From positions 124,001-188,000 of the forward strand of contig NZ_LZSV01000034.1 in assembly GCF_001665605.1 (NCBI RefSeq): a stretch of 64,000 nt of DNA, written 5' to 3'. The notes beneath the pieces are model-generated. The model had not been told where the DNA came from. It did not search any database and worked only from the letters and a program-made list of their open reading frames with translations. This DNA comes from Mycobacterium sp. 852014-50255_SCH5639931. GTDB lineage: Bacteria > Actinomycetota > Actinomycetes > Mycobacteriales > Mycobacteriaceae. Of the stretch, positions 15,645 to 23,606 are shown piece after piece. How positions within the stretch are numbered: the stretch's first letter is position 1; each line of letters starts with the position of its first letter. The translations under genes and the position numbers were made by a program.

Positions 15645-17576
15645 TCACTTCCTTTGCCGCACAACAAATTGGGACCAGTCGGGCTCACGCACCGCGGCCC
15701 AGTACTCGTTGAGGCGCCACGGACTGACGGTGTGGATCTCCCCGTCGGCGTTCTTGAAGTAGGAGTGTGTGACCGCGGGGTGCGCCCACACCATCTTCTT
15801 GATCTGGGTCTGCGTCCGGTCATGCCAATCGGTGGCGGCATCGGGCTTCGGCTCCAGCGAATGCACCTCTGGGTCGGCCAGCCGCGCCAGGCACTGGTCT
15901 ATGTAGCGCATCTGCAACTCGGACTGAAAGATCAGGCTGCCGCCGTGGGCGAGGTGGGTTCCGGGCCCGTAGATGATGAACAGGTTGGGGAACTTTGGAA
16001 CGGTGATGCCGAGGTAGGCGTACGGCCGGCTCCCCCACATCTCGCGCAGGTCCACCCCGTCGCGGCCGGTGATCTGCAGCGGCCACAGCACGTCGGTGTG
16101 CCGGAAACCGGTGGCGTACACGATGACGTCGACGTCATGCGCCACACCGTCTTCGGTGACGATGCCGCGCGGGGTGATCCGCCGAATGGGCGTGCGCACC
16201 AATTCGACGTTGTCCCGCTGCAGTGTTTGCAGCCAGCTGCCGTTGTCCTGCAGGGTCCGTTTGCCGCAGGCGGGATAGTCGGGCATCACCTTGGCGAGCA
16301 GGTCGTGCCCTTCTCCGATCTGGCTGGTGATCCACTGGGAGAACATCATCTGCGCGGCGGCGTTGATGTCGCTGACGGCATGCTCCTGGTCGGCGTAGTC
16401 CGGGTCGCCTTCCGCGGCGTCCAGTCCCTTGTCGGATCCCGGCCAGAGGACGAGGAAGCGGTACCACCGCCCGTAGAACGGCAGGTGGCGCATGGCCCAG
16501 CGCATCCCGTCGCCTACCTCGTCGTGATACATCGGGTTGGGGAACATCCACTGCGCGGTCCGCTGAAACACGGTGAGGTGCTCAACATCGGGGGCGATGG
16601 CGGGTGCGATTTGGAAACCGCTGGCGCCGGCGCCGACGAGCGCGACGCGCTTGCCCCTGATGTCGACGGAGTGGTCCCAGGCCGCAGAGTGGAACGACGG
16701 GCCCGCGAAGCTGTCGGCGCCGTCGAAGTCCGGAACGTTGGGCCGGTTCAACTGACCGACCGCCGTGATCAGGGCACGGGCGCGCACCGTGCTCGTCCGG
16801 CCTTCGGCGCCACGCAGCCGGATACTCCAGGTGGCGTCGTCGTCGACCCATTCGGCGGCCACAACCTCCGTATTCCACAGCACGTGCTCGGCCAGGTCGT
16901 GCTTCGTCATGACCTGGGTGAAGTAGTCCTGCAGCTCGTGCTGTTCGGCGAAGAAATGCGTCCAGTCGTTGTTGGGTTCGAAACTGTAGCAATAGAAATG
17001 GTTGGCCACGTCGACGCGGGCACCGGGATAGCTGTTCTCCCACCAGGTTCCGCCCGGCCCGGCGTTCTTCTCCACGATGGTGAAGGGAATGTTGGCCTGC
17101 TTGAGCCGGACTCCGGCCAGGATGCCCGATTCGCCGCAGCCGACGACGAGGACCGGAATATCGGCCGCGCTGTCGGCCGGCAGGGTCGTCGGGCGGCGTG
17201 GATCAGCCCCGTCGAGGTCCATCTCTTCCAGCACCAGGGGCAGGTAGTCGTCGGTCACATGCTCGCAGGCCGCCCAGTCCATCATTTCGCGAATGAGGTC
17301 GAGGCTCAGTGGCTTCGGCTCGGGACAACCGCGGTCCCGATACTCGGTGATCACCGGCAGGGCGGCCGCGCGGGCCCGCGCCTTGTCCTCCTCGGACATG
17401 AAGCCCTGAATCTCGTTGAGGAAGACGCCCATCTGCTTGAAGTCGCGGATGAAGCGCGGGTCGCCGGTGATGTGCACGAGCGAAAGCAACAGCGTCGGGA
17501 TGCTGACATCGGCGAGGGCAGCCTCGATCTCCGCCGTGGACGTGGTGAAGGGATCGCCGGCATAGGCGCTGCGCAT
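15645..17576 (-). CDS. Flavin-containing/Baeyer-Villiger-type monooxygenase
   Basis: A large (about 643 residues) FAD/NADPH monooxygenase. An N-terminal extension of about 140 residues, seen in a subgroup of mycobacterial monooxygenases, precedes the FAD Rossmann motif VVGCGESGILAG. GGTWWENSYPGARVD is the conserved WW/YPG block. FAGPSFHSAAWD matches the Baeyer-Villiger fingerprint FxGxxxHxxxW. LVGAGASGFQIAPAIA is the NADPH Rossmann motif, and VDVIVYATGFRHTD the C-terminal ATGF signature. I prefer ATG at 17576 over the TTG at 17609, because a strong 9-bp inverted repeat (17606-17636) then sits in the leader/promoter. The gene is followed directly by an alcohol dehydrogenase gene. The substrate (ketone, steroid or fatty) is unknown. 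Confidence 0.88.
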   Translation of the reverse strand: MRSAYAGDPFTTSTAEIEAALADVSIPTLLLSLVHITGDPRFIRDFKQMGVFLNEIQGFMSEEDKARARAAALPVITEYRDRGCPEPKPLSLDLIREMMDWAACEHVTDDYLPLVLEEMDLDGADPRRPTTLPADSAADIPVLVVGCGESGILAGVRLKQANIPFTIVEKNAGPGGTWWENSYPGARVDVANHFYCYSFEPNNDWTHFFAEQHELQDYFTQVMTKHDLAEHVLWNTEVVAAEWVDDDATWSIRLRGAEGRTSTVRARALITAVGQLNRPNVPDFDGADSFAGPSFHSAAWDHSVDIRGKRVALVGAGASGFQIAPAIAPDVEHLTVFQRTAQWMFPNPMYHDEVGDGMRWAMRHLPFYGRWYRFLVLWPGSDKGLDAAEGDPDYADQEHAVSDINAAAQMMFSQWITSQIGEGHDLLAKVMPDYPACGKRTLQDNGSWLQTLQRDNVELVRTPIRRITPRGIVTEDGVAHDVDVIVYATGFRHTDVLWPLQITGRDGVDLREMWGSRPYAYLGITVPKFPNLFIIYGPGTHLAHGGSLIFQSELQMRYIDQCLARLADPEVHSLEPKPDAATDWHDRTQTQIKKMVWAHPAVTHSYFKNADGEIHTVSPWRLNEYWAAVREPDWSQFVVRQRK

Positions 17577-17605
17577 CGAGCCGATCCTCTCGGTGAACGG
17601 GATTC

Positions 17606-17636
17606 CCAATTACGCTACTTACCGTTTCGTAATTGG
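17606..17636. promoter_or_regulatory. 9-bp inverted repeat, likely operator of the monooxygenase-ADH operon
   Basis: CCAATTACG (17606-17614) and CGTAATTGG (17628-17636) are exact reverse complements separated by 13 bp, just upstream of the ATG at 17576. An inner TTAC-6-GTAA (17619-17632) is nested within. The size and symmetry fit a TetR-type or AraC-type regulator site; no regulator gene is adjacent. Confidence 0.6.
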
Positions 17637-17810
17637 CAGCACTACGCTACCCGCTGGCGAGGAAGGGGATCAATAGCCTGACCGCTACGGCGCGTCGTCG
17701 CGCGCAGCGGTTGCCCGGTGCGCCATTGCCTGAGGCCGCCCTTGCGCTGCTGCGAAACAATGGGTCCAAGTCGACGAATGCTCCCGGTAAGCCGGAGATG
17801 GAGGAGCGTC

Positions 17811-18275
17811 ATGGCCTCGTTACTCACGGCCTGCGGCGGATTCCTGTTCGCCGTCTTGTGGATGGATCTCATCTTCGATGTGCAGGTCCTCCGATTTCGT
17901 TCTGCGCCAACCGATCTGCCGGAGGCCGTCCTTGCCTCCATCGCGGCTTACTACCATCGCGCGACCACCACCTCGCGTCCGATGAGCCGGCTGATCGCCG
18001 CCGTCATGGTGATCCTGCTGGGCGCGTTGACCTACCAGTCCGCGCGCGGGCACGACCCCTGGTGGCTTCTGGTGCTGTCGGCAGTCCTCGCGGGGAGTCC
18101 GACCATGCTGGCGTTGACGCAAACGGTTCCCGATGCGGTGCGGCTGGGGCGCCGAACAGACGGTCCGCCCGAGCAGACCCGCCTGGCGCGGTCCGTCTGT
18201 CGGGATCACCTCGTGTGCGCAGGCTGCATGTTCGCGTTCCTGGTGCTGTGGCTCGCGCGCAGCGCGGCACTTTGA
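17811..18275 (+). CDS. Four-helix integral membrane protein of unknown function
   Basis: A 154-residue membrane protein. Hydrophobic segments are at about residues 3-23 (FLFAVLWMDLIFDV), 59-77 (LIAAVMVILLGALTYQ), 83-105 and 133-153. The start at ATG 17811 is supported by a GGAGATGGAGGAG ribosome region; the open frame extends upstream to 17718 without a site. Conserved-looking features include a D near the end of TM1 and a Cys-x4-Cys-like pair before TM4 (VCRDHLVCAGC). I do not recognise the family. It lies between the monooxygenase and the KstR-boxed NMO gene. Confidence 0.75.
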   Translation: MASLLTACGGFLFAVLWMDLIFDVQVLRFRSAPTDLPEAVLASIAAYYHRATTTSRPMSRLIAAVMVILLGALTYQSARGHDPWWLLVLSAVLAGSPTMLALTQTVPDAVRLGRRTDGPPEQTRLARSVCRDHLVCAGCMFAFLVLWLARSAAL

Positions 18276-18347
18276 GCGGCCGACGGGTCGTAGTGACAAA
18301 ACGCAGGTCAGGACCCGCTGGCCACGTCAATGCCGTCCGTACTAAAC

Positions 18348-18361
18348 TAGAACACGTTTCA
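18348..18361 (+). promoter_or_regulatory. KstR-type operator TAGAACACGTTTCA
   Basis: This 14-mer fits every fixed position of the published KstR consensus TnnAACnnGTTnnA. It lies 26 bp upstream of the nitronate monooxygenase ATG and overlaps a TANNNT -10-like hexamer (TAAACT, 18343-18348), a layout expected for repression. KstR controls cholesterol catabolism genes and is released by a cholesterol-derived CoA thioester. Confidence 0.75.
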
Positions 18362-18386
18362 ATTCGGCCGCGTCCCAGGAGTAGGC

Positions 18387-19517
18387 ATGCACACCGCCAT
18401 CTGCGATGAGCTTGGTATCGAGTTTCCGATCTTCGCGTTCACCCACTGTCGTGATGTCGTGGTCGCCGTCAGCAAGGCCGGCGGTTTCGGCGTGCTCGGC
18501 GCGGTCGGCTTCACCCCCGAGCAGCTCGAGATTGAGCTCAACTGGATCGACGAGAACATCGGCGACCACCCGTACGGCGTCGACATCGTCATCCCGAACA
18601 AGTACGAGGGCATGGACTCGCACCTGTCCGCCGAGGAGCTGGCCGACACGCTGCGCAAGATGGTGCCCCAGGAACACCTCGACTTCGGCAAGAAGATCCT
18701 GGCCGACCACGGCGTGCCGGTCGAGGACAGCGACGGCGACAGCCTGCAGCTGCTCGGGTGGACCGAGGCGACCGCGACGCCCCAGGTCGAGGTGGCGCTC
18801 AAGCACCCGAAGGTCAAGATGATCGCCAACGCGCTCGGCACTCCCCCGGCCGACATGATCAAGCACATCCACGACGCGGGACTCAAGGTGGCCGCGCTGT
18901 GCGGGTCGCCGTCGCAGGCTCGCAAGCACGCGGACGCGGGCGTCGACATCATCATCGCCCAGGGCGGCGAGGCCGGTGGGCACTGCGGCGAGGTGGGCTC
19001 GATCGTGTTGTGGCCGCAGGTCGTCAAGGAGGTCGCCCCGGTGCCGGTGCTGGCGGCCGGTGGCATCGGCAGTGGCCAGCAGATCGCGGCGGCCCTGGCG
19101 CTGGGCGCGCAGGGCGCGTGGACGGGCTCGCAGTGGCTGATGGTCGAGGAGTCCTCGAACACGCCGGTTCAGCAAGAGGCGTACGTGAGGGCGGGCAGCC
19201 GGGACACCGTTCGCAGCCGGTCGTTCACCGGCAAGCCGGCCCGCATGTTGCGCAACGACTGGACCGAGGCCTGGGAGCAGCCGGACAACCCGAAGCCACT
19301 GGGCATGCCGCTGCAGTACATGGTCTCCGGCATGGCGGTGCGGGCCACGAACCGGTACCCGAACGAGAGCGTGGACGTTGCGTTCAACCCGGTCGGTCAG
19401 GTTGTCGGCCAGTTCACCAAGGTGGAGAAGACGGCCACGGTCATCGAGCGCTGGGTCCAGGAGTACCTGGAAGCGACGAACAGGCTGGACGAACTCAACG
19501 AGGCCGCCTCCGTCTGA
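18387..19517 (+). CDS. Nitronate monooxygenase family protein (Rv1894c-like)
   Basis: A 376-residue FMN-dependent TIM-barrel oxidoreductase. GGFGVLGAVGFTPEQLE near residue 31 is the first flavin region, IIIAQGGEAGGHCGEVGS near 189 contains the catalytic-type His and phosphate loop, and PVLAAGGIGSGQQIAAALALG near 225 is the second FMN phosphate-binding segment. The start is ATG with an AGGAG ribosome site. An exact KstR-type box just upstream places it in the sterol regulon. A role in sterol or propionate by-product metabolism is plausible, but the true substrate is unknown; activity on nitroalkanes cannot be assumed. Confidence 0.92.
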   Translation: MHTAICDELGIEFPIFAFTHCRDVVVAVSKAGGFGVLGAVGFTPEQLEIELNWIDENIGDHPYGVDIVIPNKYEGMDSHLSAEELADTLRKMVPQEHLDFGKKILADHGVPVEDSDGDSLQLLGWTEATATPQVEVALKHPKVKMIANALGTPPADMIKHIHDAGLKVAALCGSPSQARKHADAGVDIIIAQGGEAGGHCGEVGSIVLWPQVVKEVAPVPVLAAGGIGSGQQIAAALALGAQGAWTGSQWLMVEESSNTPVQQEAYVRAGSRDTVRSRSFTGKPARMLRNDWTEAWEQPDNPKPLGMPLQYMVSGMAVRATNRYPNESVDVAFNPVGQVVGQFTKVEKTATVIERWVQEYLEATNRLDELNEAASV

Positions 19518-19525
19518 CGGCGGAG

Positions 19526-19750
19526 CTAGACCTCGTCGTCGAGCTCGTCGCGGCCGCTGAACATCTCCCTCGTCCGGTCCACCGCATACGTGCCGATGTC
19601 GATCGAGTTCTGAACAATGCCGCTGGCACCGCCGGAGATGTCACCCCGGATGATGTCGCTGGCGTTTTCGACGATGTCGGAGGCCTTCTCGACCGCGTTG
19701 GTCGCGATGTCCCTGGCCGCGTCGACCGCATCTTTCGGGGTGAAGCCCAT
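19526..19750 (-). CDS. Small amphipathic-repeat protein (Rv1893-like)
   Basis: A 74-residue protein dominated by an amphipathic helical pattern of Ala-Ala-Asp-Ile type units: DAARDIATNAVEKASDIVENASDIIRG. This resembles LEA- or apolipoprotein-like helices rather than an enzyme. No signal peptide is present. The ATG is at 19750 with a GAGAGGAG-like site; the longer open frame upstream overlaps the two following genes. Third gene of the minus-strand group 20507-19526. Possible roles in membrane binding or desiccation protection are speculation. Confidence 0.7.
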   Translation of the reverse strand: MGFTPKDAVDAARDIATNAVEKASDIVENASDIIRGDISGGASGIVQNSIDIGTYAVDRTREMFSGRDELDDEV

Positions 19751-19806
19751 CTCGAGTCTCCTCTCGTGGCAGGACAGTTGGTATGACTCTAGTCCGGGCG
19801 TAGTGC

Positions 19807-20097
19807 TTAGTAGTTGACCAAGGTGCGCCAGTAGGATTCGGGGATCTCGGCCCCGGACCGCAATATTCGGGCCAGCCCGACGGCCATCGCGATGCCCAGC
19901 AGGCCCAGCCACAGTCCGGCCAGCCCGATGATCGCCCACAGCACGGTGGTGACGACGGGCCACGGCGACAGCACCGCCAGGACCGGTGCGAAAAAGAAGC
20001 CCGTCCCGATGTACCACGCCGAGCCGGCACGATCCGAAGCGAGAACGAAACGCAGCCAGCGCGGGACGAGGGTCTCGCCGGGCCGGCCGTCGTCCAT
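19807..20097 (-). CDS. Small membrane protein with two transmembrane segments (Rv1892-like)
   Basis: A 96-residue protein. Hydrophobic segments are at about residues 29-47 (WYIGTGFFFAPVLAVLSP) and 51-77 (TTVLWAIIGLAGLWLGLLGIAMAVGLA), with short charged ends. It starts 11 bp after the stop of the secreted-protein gene at 20109, so the two are likely co-transcribed. Function unknown. Confidence 0.78.
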   Translation of the reverse strand: MDDGRPGETLVPRWLRFVLASDRAGSAWYIGTGFFFAPVLAVLSPWPVVTTVLWAIIGLAGLWLGLLGIAMAVGLARILRSGAEIPESYWRTLVNY

Positions 20098-20108
20098 GGC
20101 TCAGCCGC

Positions 20109-20507
20109 TCACTCGGCCGGAGGGAAGAATCCCGCCCCGGTGAACCAGCCCTCTTGCCAACCCCGCTCCCCCAGGCACAGCATGGGCAGCCCGCGATCCG
20201 ATTGCGCCGCGGCTTGTGGCCCAGGACACTTCGCGCCCGCCTGCTGCACCCCGTACAGCGGATAAGAGATGACCCAATATCCGGTGGTGGCCGCCGGGAA
20301 CTGGTTGGGCGGAGGGAAGTGGCACGCCTCGGCCTGGCCGCTGGGGCCCCGGCCGAAGATAAAGCTCTCATAGTTGTCGCACGGCGCGCCCAACGACGCC
20401 TGATAGTTCATCCCCGGCACGTCGCCGTCGTATCCGGCTGCCGCGCACGGCGCCACGCCAATCGCAATGCCCGCTATAGAAGCGGCGCTGAGCAGTTCCC
20501 GAATCAT
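20109..20507 (-). CDS. Small secreted Cys-containing protein (Rv1891-like)
   Basis: A 132-residue exported protein: signal peptide MIRELLSAASIAGIAIGVAPCAAA with likely cleavage near residue 24, then a Gly/Pro/Tyr-rich mature region. The four mature cysteines (APCDN, EACHF, AKCPG, MLCLG) could make two disulfides. No known domain is recognised. First gene of the minus-strand group continuing into 19807 and 19526. Confidence 0.8.
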   Translation of the reverse strand: MIRELLSAASIAGIAIGVAPCAAAGYDGDVPGMNYQASLGAPCDNYESFIFGRGPSGQAEACHFPPPNQFPAATTGYWVISYPLYGVQQAGAKCPGPQAAAQSDRGLPMLCLGERGWQEGWFTGAGFFPPAE

Positions 20508-20602
20508 GTTCCACCCCGCCTGTCGTCGCCGGTGACCTGCACCAAAGCATATCCATCGGGCCGTCGGTCACAAGACCGTATTCGCGGTCGGGATGAGAAA
20601 CG

Positions 20603-20616
20603 AGGAACACGTTCCA
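20603..20616 (+). promoter_or_regulatory. Near-KstR operator AGGAACACGTTCCA
   Basis: All fixed positions of TnnAACnnGTTnnA match except the first (A for T), and the site has a symmetric GGAACnnGTTCC core. It lies 102 bp upstream of the CYP125-like start. Together with the box at 18348 it suggests both genes answer to a KstR-type repressor. Confidence 0.6.
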
Positions 20617-20718
20617 ATTCGCACCCCGCGATCTTGCGTCAACGCTTCCCAACCGTGGTGCGGCAATGGTTTATTTGCACAAAGACGACTAGACCACTTC
20701 GTCATCGAGGAGCGGGCC

Positions 20719-22002
20719 ATGCCAACCGTCGAGCCAACCGCCGAGCCGGTCCCCAATCTCCCCCCCGGATTCGACTTCACCGATCCGGACATCCACGCCG
20801 AGCGCCTGCCGGTGGAGGAACTGGCCGAACTGCGACGGACCGCACCGATCTGGTGGAACGAGCAGCCGATCGGGGTGGGCGGATTCGACGACGGCGGCTT
20901 CTGGGTGGTGTCCAAGCACAAGGACGTCAAAGAGGTGTCGCTGCGCAGCGATGTCTTCTCCAGCCTGCAGAAGACCGCGCTGCCGCGCTACAAGGACGGC
21001 ACGGTCGGCGAGCAGGTCGAACGCGGCAAGTTCGTCCTGCTGAACATGGATGCGCCGCAACACACCCGGCTGCGCAAGATCATCTCGCGGGCATTCACCC
21101 CCCGATCCATCGAGCGCCTGCGCGGCGACCTCGCCGAGCGCGCCCGGCGCATCGTCGAGGAAGCGGCCGCCCAGGGCCGCGGTGACTTCGTCGAGCAGGT
21201 CTCGTGCGAGCTGCCGTTGCAGGCCATCGCCGGGTTGATGGGTGTGCCACAGGAAGAACGCAAGAAGCTCTTCCACTGGTCCAATGAGATGGTCGGTGAC
21301 CAGGATCCCGAGTTCGCCAACAACGACGCCATCACCGCTTCCGTCGAACTCATCATGTATGGCATGCAGATGGCGGCGGACCGGGCGAAAAATCCGGGGG
21401 AAGACCTCGTCACCAAGCTGGTCCAGGCCGACATCGACGGCCACAAGCTTTCCGATGACGAGTTCGGGTTCTTCGTCATCCTGCTTGCCGTGGCCGGCAA
21501 CGAGACCACCCGCAACTCCATCACGCAGGGCATGATGGCCTTCACCGACTTTCCCGATCAGTGGGAGCTGTTCAAGCGTGAGCGTCCCGCCACCGCGGCC
21601 GACGAAATCGTCCGCTGGGCCACCCCGGTGACGTCCTTCCAGCGCACCGCACTGGAGGACTACGAATTGTCCGGCGTGCAAATCAAAAAGGGTCAGCGGG
21701 TGGTGATGGTCTACCGCTCGGCCAATTTCGACGAGGAAGTCTTTGACGACCCGTTCACCTTCAACATCCTGCGCGACCCCAACCCGCACGTCGGGTTTGG
21801 CGGCACCGGCGCGCACTACTGCATCGGGGCGAACCTGGCGCGGATGACCATCGACCTGATGTTCAACGCGATCGCCGACGGCATCCCGAACCTGGAATCG
21901 ATCGGAAAGCCCGAACGGCTACGGTCGGGCTGGCTCAACGGGATCAAGCACTGGCAAGTCGACTACCACACCAACGGCGCGAAATCCCCTGCCGCGCACT
22001 AG
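20719..22002 (+). CDS. Cytochrome P450, CYP125 family (steroid C26/C27 monooxygenase-like)
   Basis: A 427-residue P450. From memory, long stretches match M. tuberculosis CYP125A1, for example NLPPGFDFTDPDI at the N-terminus, FVEQVSCELPLQAIAG, and the C-terminal RLRSGWLNGIKHWQVDY. The I-helix motif AGNETT is at 259-264, and the heme-binding Cys is C368 in GTGAHYCIGANLAR. CYP125 hydroxylates the terminal side-chain methyl of cholesterol or cholestenone and oxidises it further toward the acid. I start at ATG 20719 (GAGGAGCG ribosome site), not at the upstream in-frame codons. I do not recall a P450 here in H37Rv, so this is likely an extra CYP125 paralogue. The neighbouring ADH gene starts 10 bp downstream. 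Confidence 0.93.
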   Translation: MPTVEPTAEPVPNLPPGFDFTDPDIHAERLPVEELAELRRTAPIWWNEQPIGVGGFDDGGFWVVSKHKDVKEVSLRSDVFSSLQKTALPRYKDGTVGEQVERGKFVLLNMDAPQHTRLRKIISRAFTPRSIERLRGDLAERARRIVEEAAAQGRGDFVEQVSCELPLQAIAGLMGVPQEERKKLFHWSNEMVGDQDPEFANNDAITASVELIMYGMQMAADRAKNPGEDLVTKLVQADIDGHKLSDDEFGFFVILLAVAGNETTRNSITQGMMAFTDFPDQWELFKRERPATAADEIVRWATPVTSFQRTALEDYELSGVQIKKGQRVVMVYRSANFDEEVFDDPFTFNILRDPNPHVGFGGTGAHYCIGANLARMTIDLMFNAIADGIPNLESIGKPERLRSGWLNGIKHWQVDYHTNGAKSPAAH

Positions 22003-22012
22003 CATCAACCGC

Positions 22013-23026
22013 ATGGCAACCCATCGAGCTGTTCACGTAAAGTCGGCCGGGGCACCGTTGGAACTGGTCGATGTCGAAACCAAGCCACCAGGCCGTGATG
22101 AGGCGCGGCTAACGGTCACCGCGTGTGGAGTCTGCGGTACGGACGCACACTTTGTCTCTGGTGGCTTCCCGGGCATGACGTGGCCGTTGACCCCCGGGCA
22201 CGAAATCGCCGGAACGATCGCCGAGCTCGGTGCAGGTGTGGAGGGTTTCGCCGTCGGCGATCGAGTCGCGGTCGGGTGGTTCGGCGGTTGCTGCTACCAC
22301 TGCGATGAGTGCCGAAAAGGCCACTTCATTCATTGCGAGAACGGGAAGGTCCCCAGTTACCAGTATCCGGGCGGCTATGCGGAATCGGTGACTGTCCCGG
22401 GGAGTGCGCTCGCCCGCATACCCGCAGGGCTTTCCGACGCAGAAGCCGCCCCGATGGGCTGCGCCGGCGTTACCACCTACAACGCGTTGCGTCATACGAA
22501 GGCAGTGCCCGGCGACCGGGTCGCCATCCTCGGTGTCGGCGGCCTCGGCCACCTCGGGGTGCAGTTCGCCCGGGCGATGGGTTTCGAGACCATCGCCATC
22601 GCTCGTGGCAGCGGCAAAGAGGAGGACGCCCGGAAGTTGGGTGCCCACCACTACATTGACTCCACCGCCGCCGATCCCGCAGAAGCGCTGAAGGCCCTGG
22701 GCGGAGCGGCAGCCGTGCTGGCGACCGTGGGCAACTCGTCGGCGATGGCCGCGACCGTCGGCGGAATATCGCCACAAGGCGAGCTCGTCACCATCGGCGT
22801 CACGCCCGAACCCTTGCCGATCAGCCCCATCCAACTGATCACACCGGGGGTCAGCATCGTCGGTCATCCTTCCGGCACGGCGAAAGACGTTGAAGAGACG
22901 ATGCATTTCGCCGTGCTGTCCGGCGTGCGGGCGTGGGTCGAGGAACTACCGCTGTCACAAGCCGCCGACGGATACGCGGCGTTGGAGCAAGGGCGTGCGC
23001 ACTACCGCACAGTGCTGACGATGTGA
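22013..23026 (+). CDS. Zinc-dependent alcohol dehydrogenase (AdhP-like)
   Basis: A 337-residue MDR dehydrogenase. CGVCGTDAHF and PGHEIAG provide catalytic zinc ligands. The structural zinc site is visible as CCYHCDECRKGHFIHC near residue 92. AILGVGGLGHLGVQFA near 168 is the NAD(P) Rossmann motif. It lies 10 bp after the CYP125-like gene with no separate promoter evident, so they are probably one transcript. A natural guess is oxidation of the P450-made side-chain alcohol to the aldehyde, but related enzymes have broad alcohol specificity. It does not correspond to a gene I recall at this site in H37Rv. Confidence 0.9.
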   Translation: MATHRAVHVKSAGAPLELVDVETKPPGRDEARLTVTACGVCGTDAHFVSGGFPGMTWPLTPGHEIAGTIAELGAGVEGFAVGDRVAVGWFGGCCYHCDECRKGHFIHCENGKVPSYQYPGGYAESVTVPGSALARIPAGLSDAEAAPMGCAGVTTYNALRHTKAVPGDRVAILGVGGLGHLGVQFARAMGFETIAIARGSGKEEDARKLGAHHYIDSTAADPAEALKALGGAAAVLATVGNSSAMAATVGGISPQGELVTIGVTPEPLPISPIQLITPGVSIVGHPSGTAKDVEETMHFAVLSGVRAWVEELPLSQAADGYAALEQGRAHYRTVLTM

Positions 23027-23039
23027 TTACAGTCGGCCT

Positions 23040-23588
23040 ATGACCGACGAGTGGAGCTTGGACGCAGCCGACGGCGAGCTACTTCTTGCCACCGGCGTTC
23101 GGGGGCGGGCGGCGCGAATGGGCCATCGTCTCACCATCGCCATGACCCGCTGGCATGCCACCGTGGGCTGGGCCGGCTCGGAACCCGCCACCGTGGAGCT
23201 TGTGGTCGAAACGGATTCCCTCGAGGTGTTGCGCGGCGAGGGCGGGGTGAAGGGGTTGTCAGGTCCCGAGAAGGTTTTGGTGCGGTCCAACGCCTTGAAG
23301 TCGTTGGAGGCCGGCCGGTTTCCCGAGATCCGCTTCCTCGCACGGGCCATCGACAAGACCGGTGAGGGGTACCGGCTCACCGGCCAACTCGAAGTTCGGG
23401 GAAAGTCACGGGACCACGTAATCGACCTGCGCACAGCGGATCTCGGGGACGCGTGGCGTATGTCCACCGAATCAACGGTCCGGCAGACCGACTACGGCAT
23501 CAAGCCGTACTCATTGCTGATGGGTTCGGTCCAGGTCGCCGACGACGTTTCGGTGTCCTTCACCGCGATTCACGCGAAAACCGCCTGA
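23040..23588 (+). CDS. YceI-like lipid-binding protein
   Basis: A 182-residue protein with the YceI pattern: WSLDAADGELLLATGVRGRAARMGHRLTIAM at the start, VELVVETDSLEV, then SLEAGRFPEIRFLARAI, YRLTGQLEVRGKSRDHVIDL and a beta-rich C-terminus. YceI proteins are beta-barrels that bind isoprenoid chains or long amides; no signal peptide is seen here, so it is probably cytoplasmic. It matches the recalled position of Rv1890c. The start ATG at 23040 lacks a clear ribosome site. Confidence 0.78.
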   Translation: MTDEWSLDAADGELLLATGVRGRAARMGHRLTIAMTRWHATVGWAGSEPATVELVVETDSLEVLRGEGGVKGLSGPEKVLVRSNALKSLEAGRFPEIRFLARAIDKTGEGYRLTGQLEVRGKSRDHVIDLRTADLGDAWRMSTESTVRQTDYGIKPYSLLMGSVQVADDVSVSFTAIHAKTA

Positions 23589-23606
23589 GCGCCTGTCCCG
23601 GCCGAG

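Noticed and set aside
15525..17681. Open frame of 718 codons on the plus strand
   Set aside because: It is antisense to the monooxygenase and ADH genes, whose motifs are unmistakable. Long opposite-strand frames are expected from high-GC third positions.
20593..20718. 42-residue N-terminal extension of the CYP125-like protein
   Set aside because: It starts inside the KstR-like box, has no ribosome site, and the ATG at 20719 has one.
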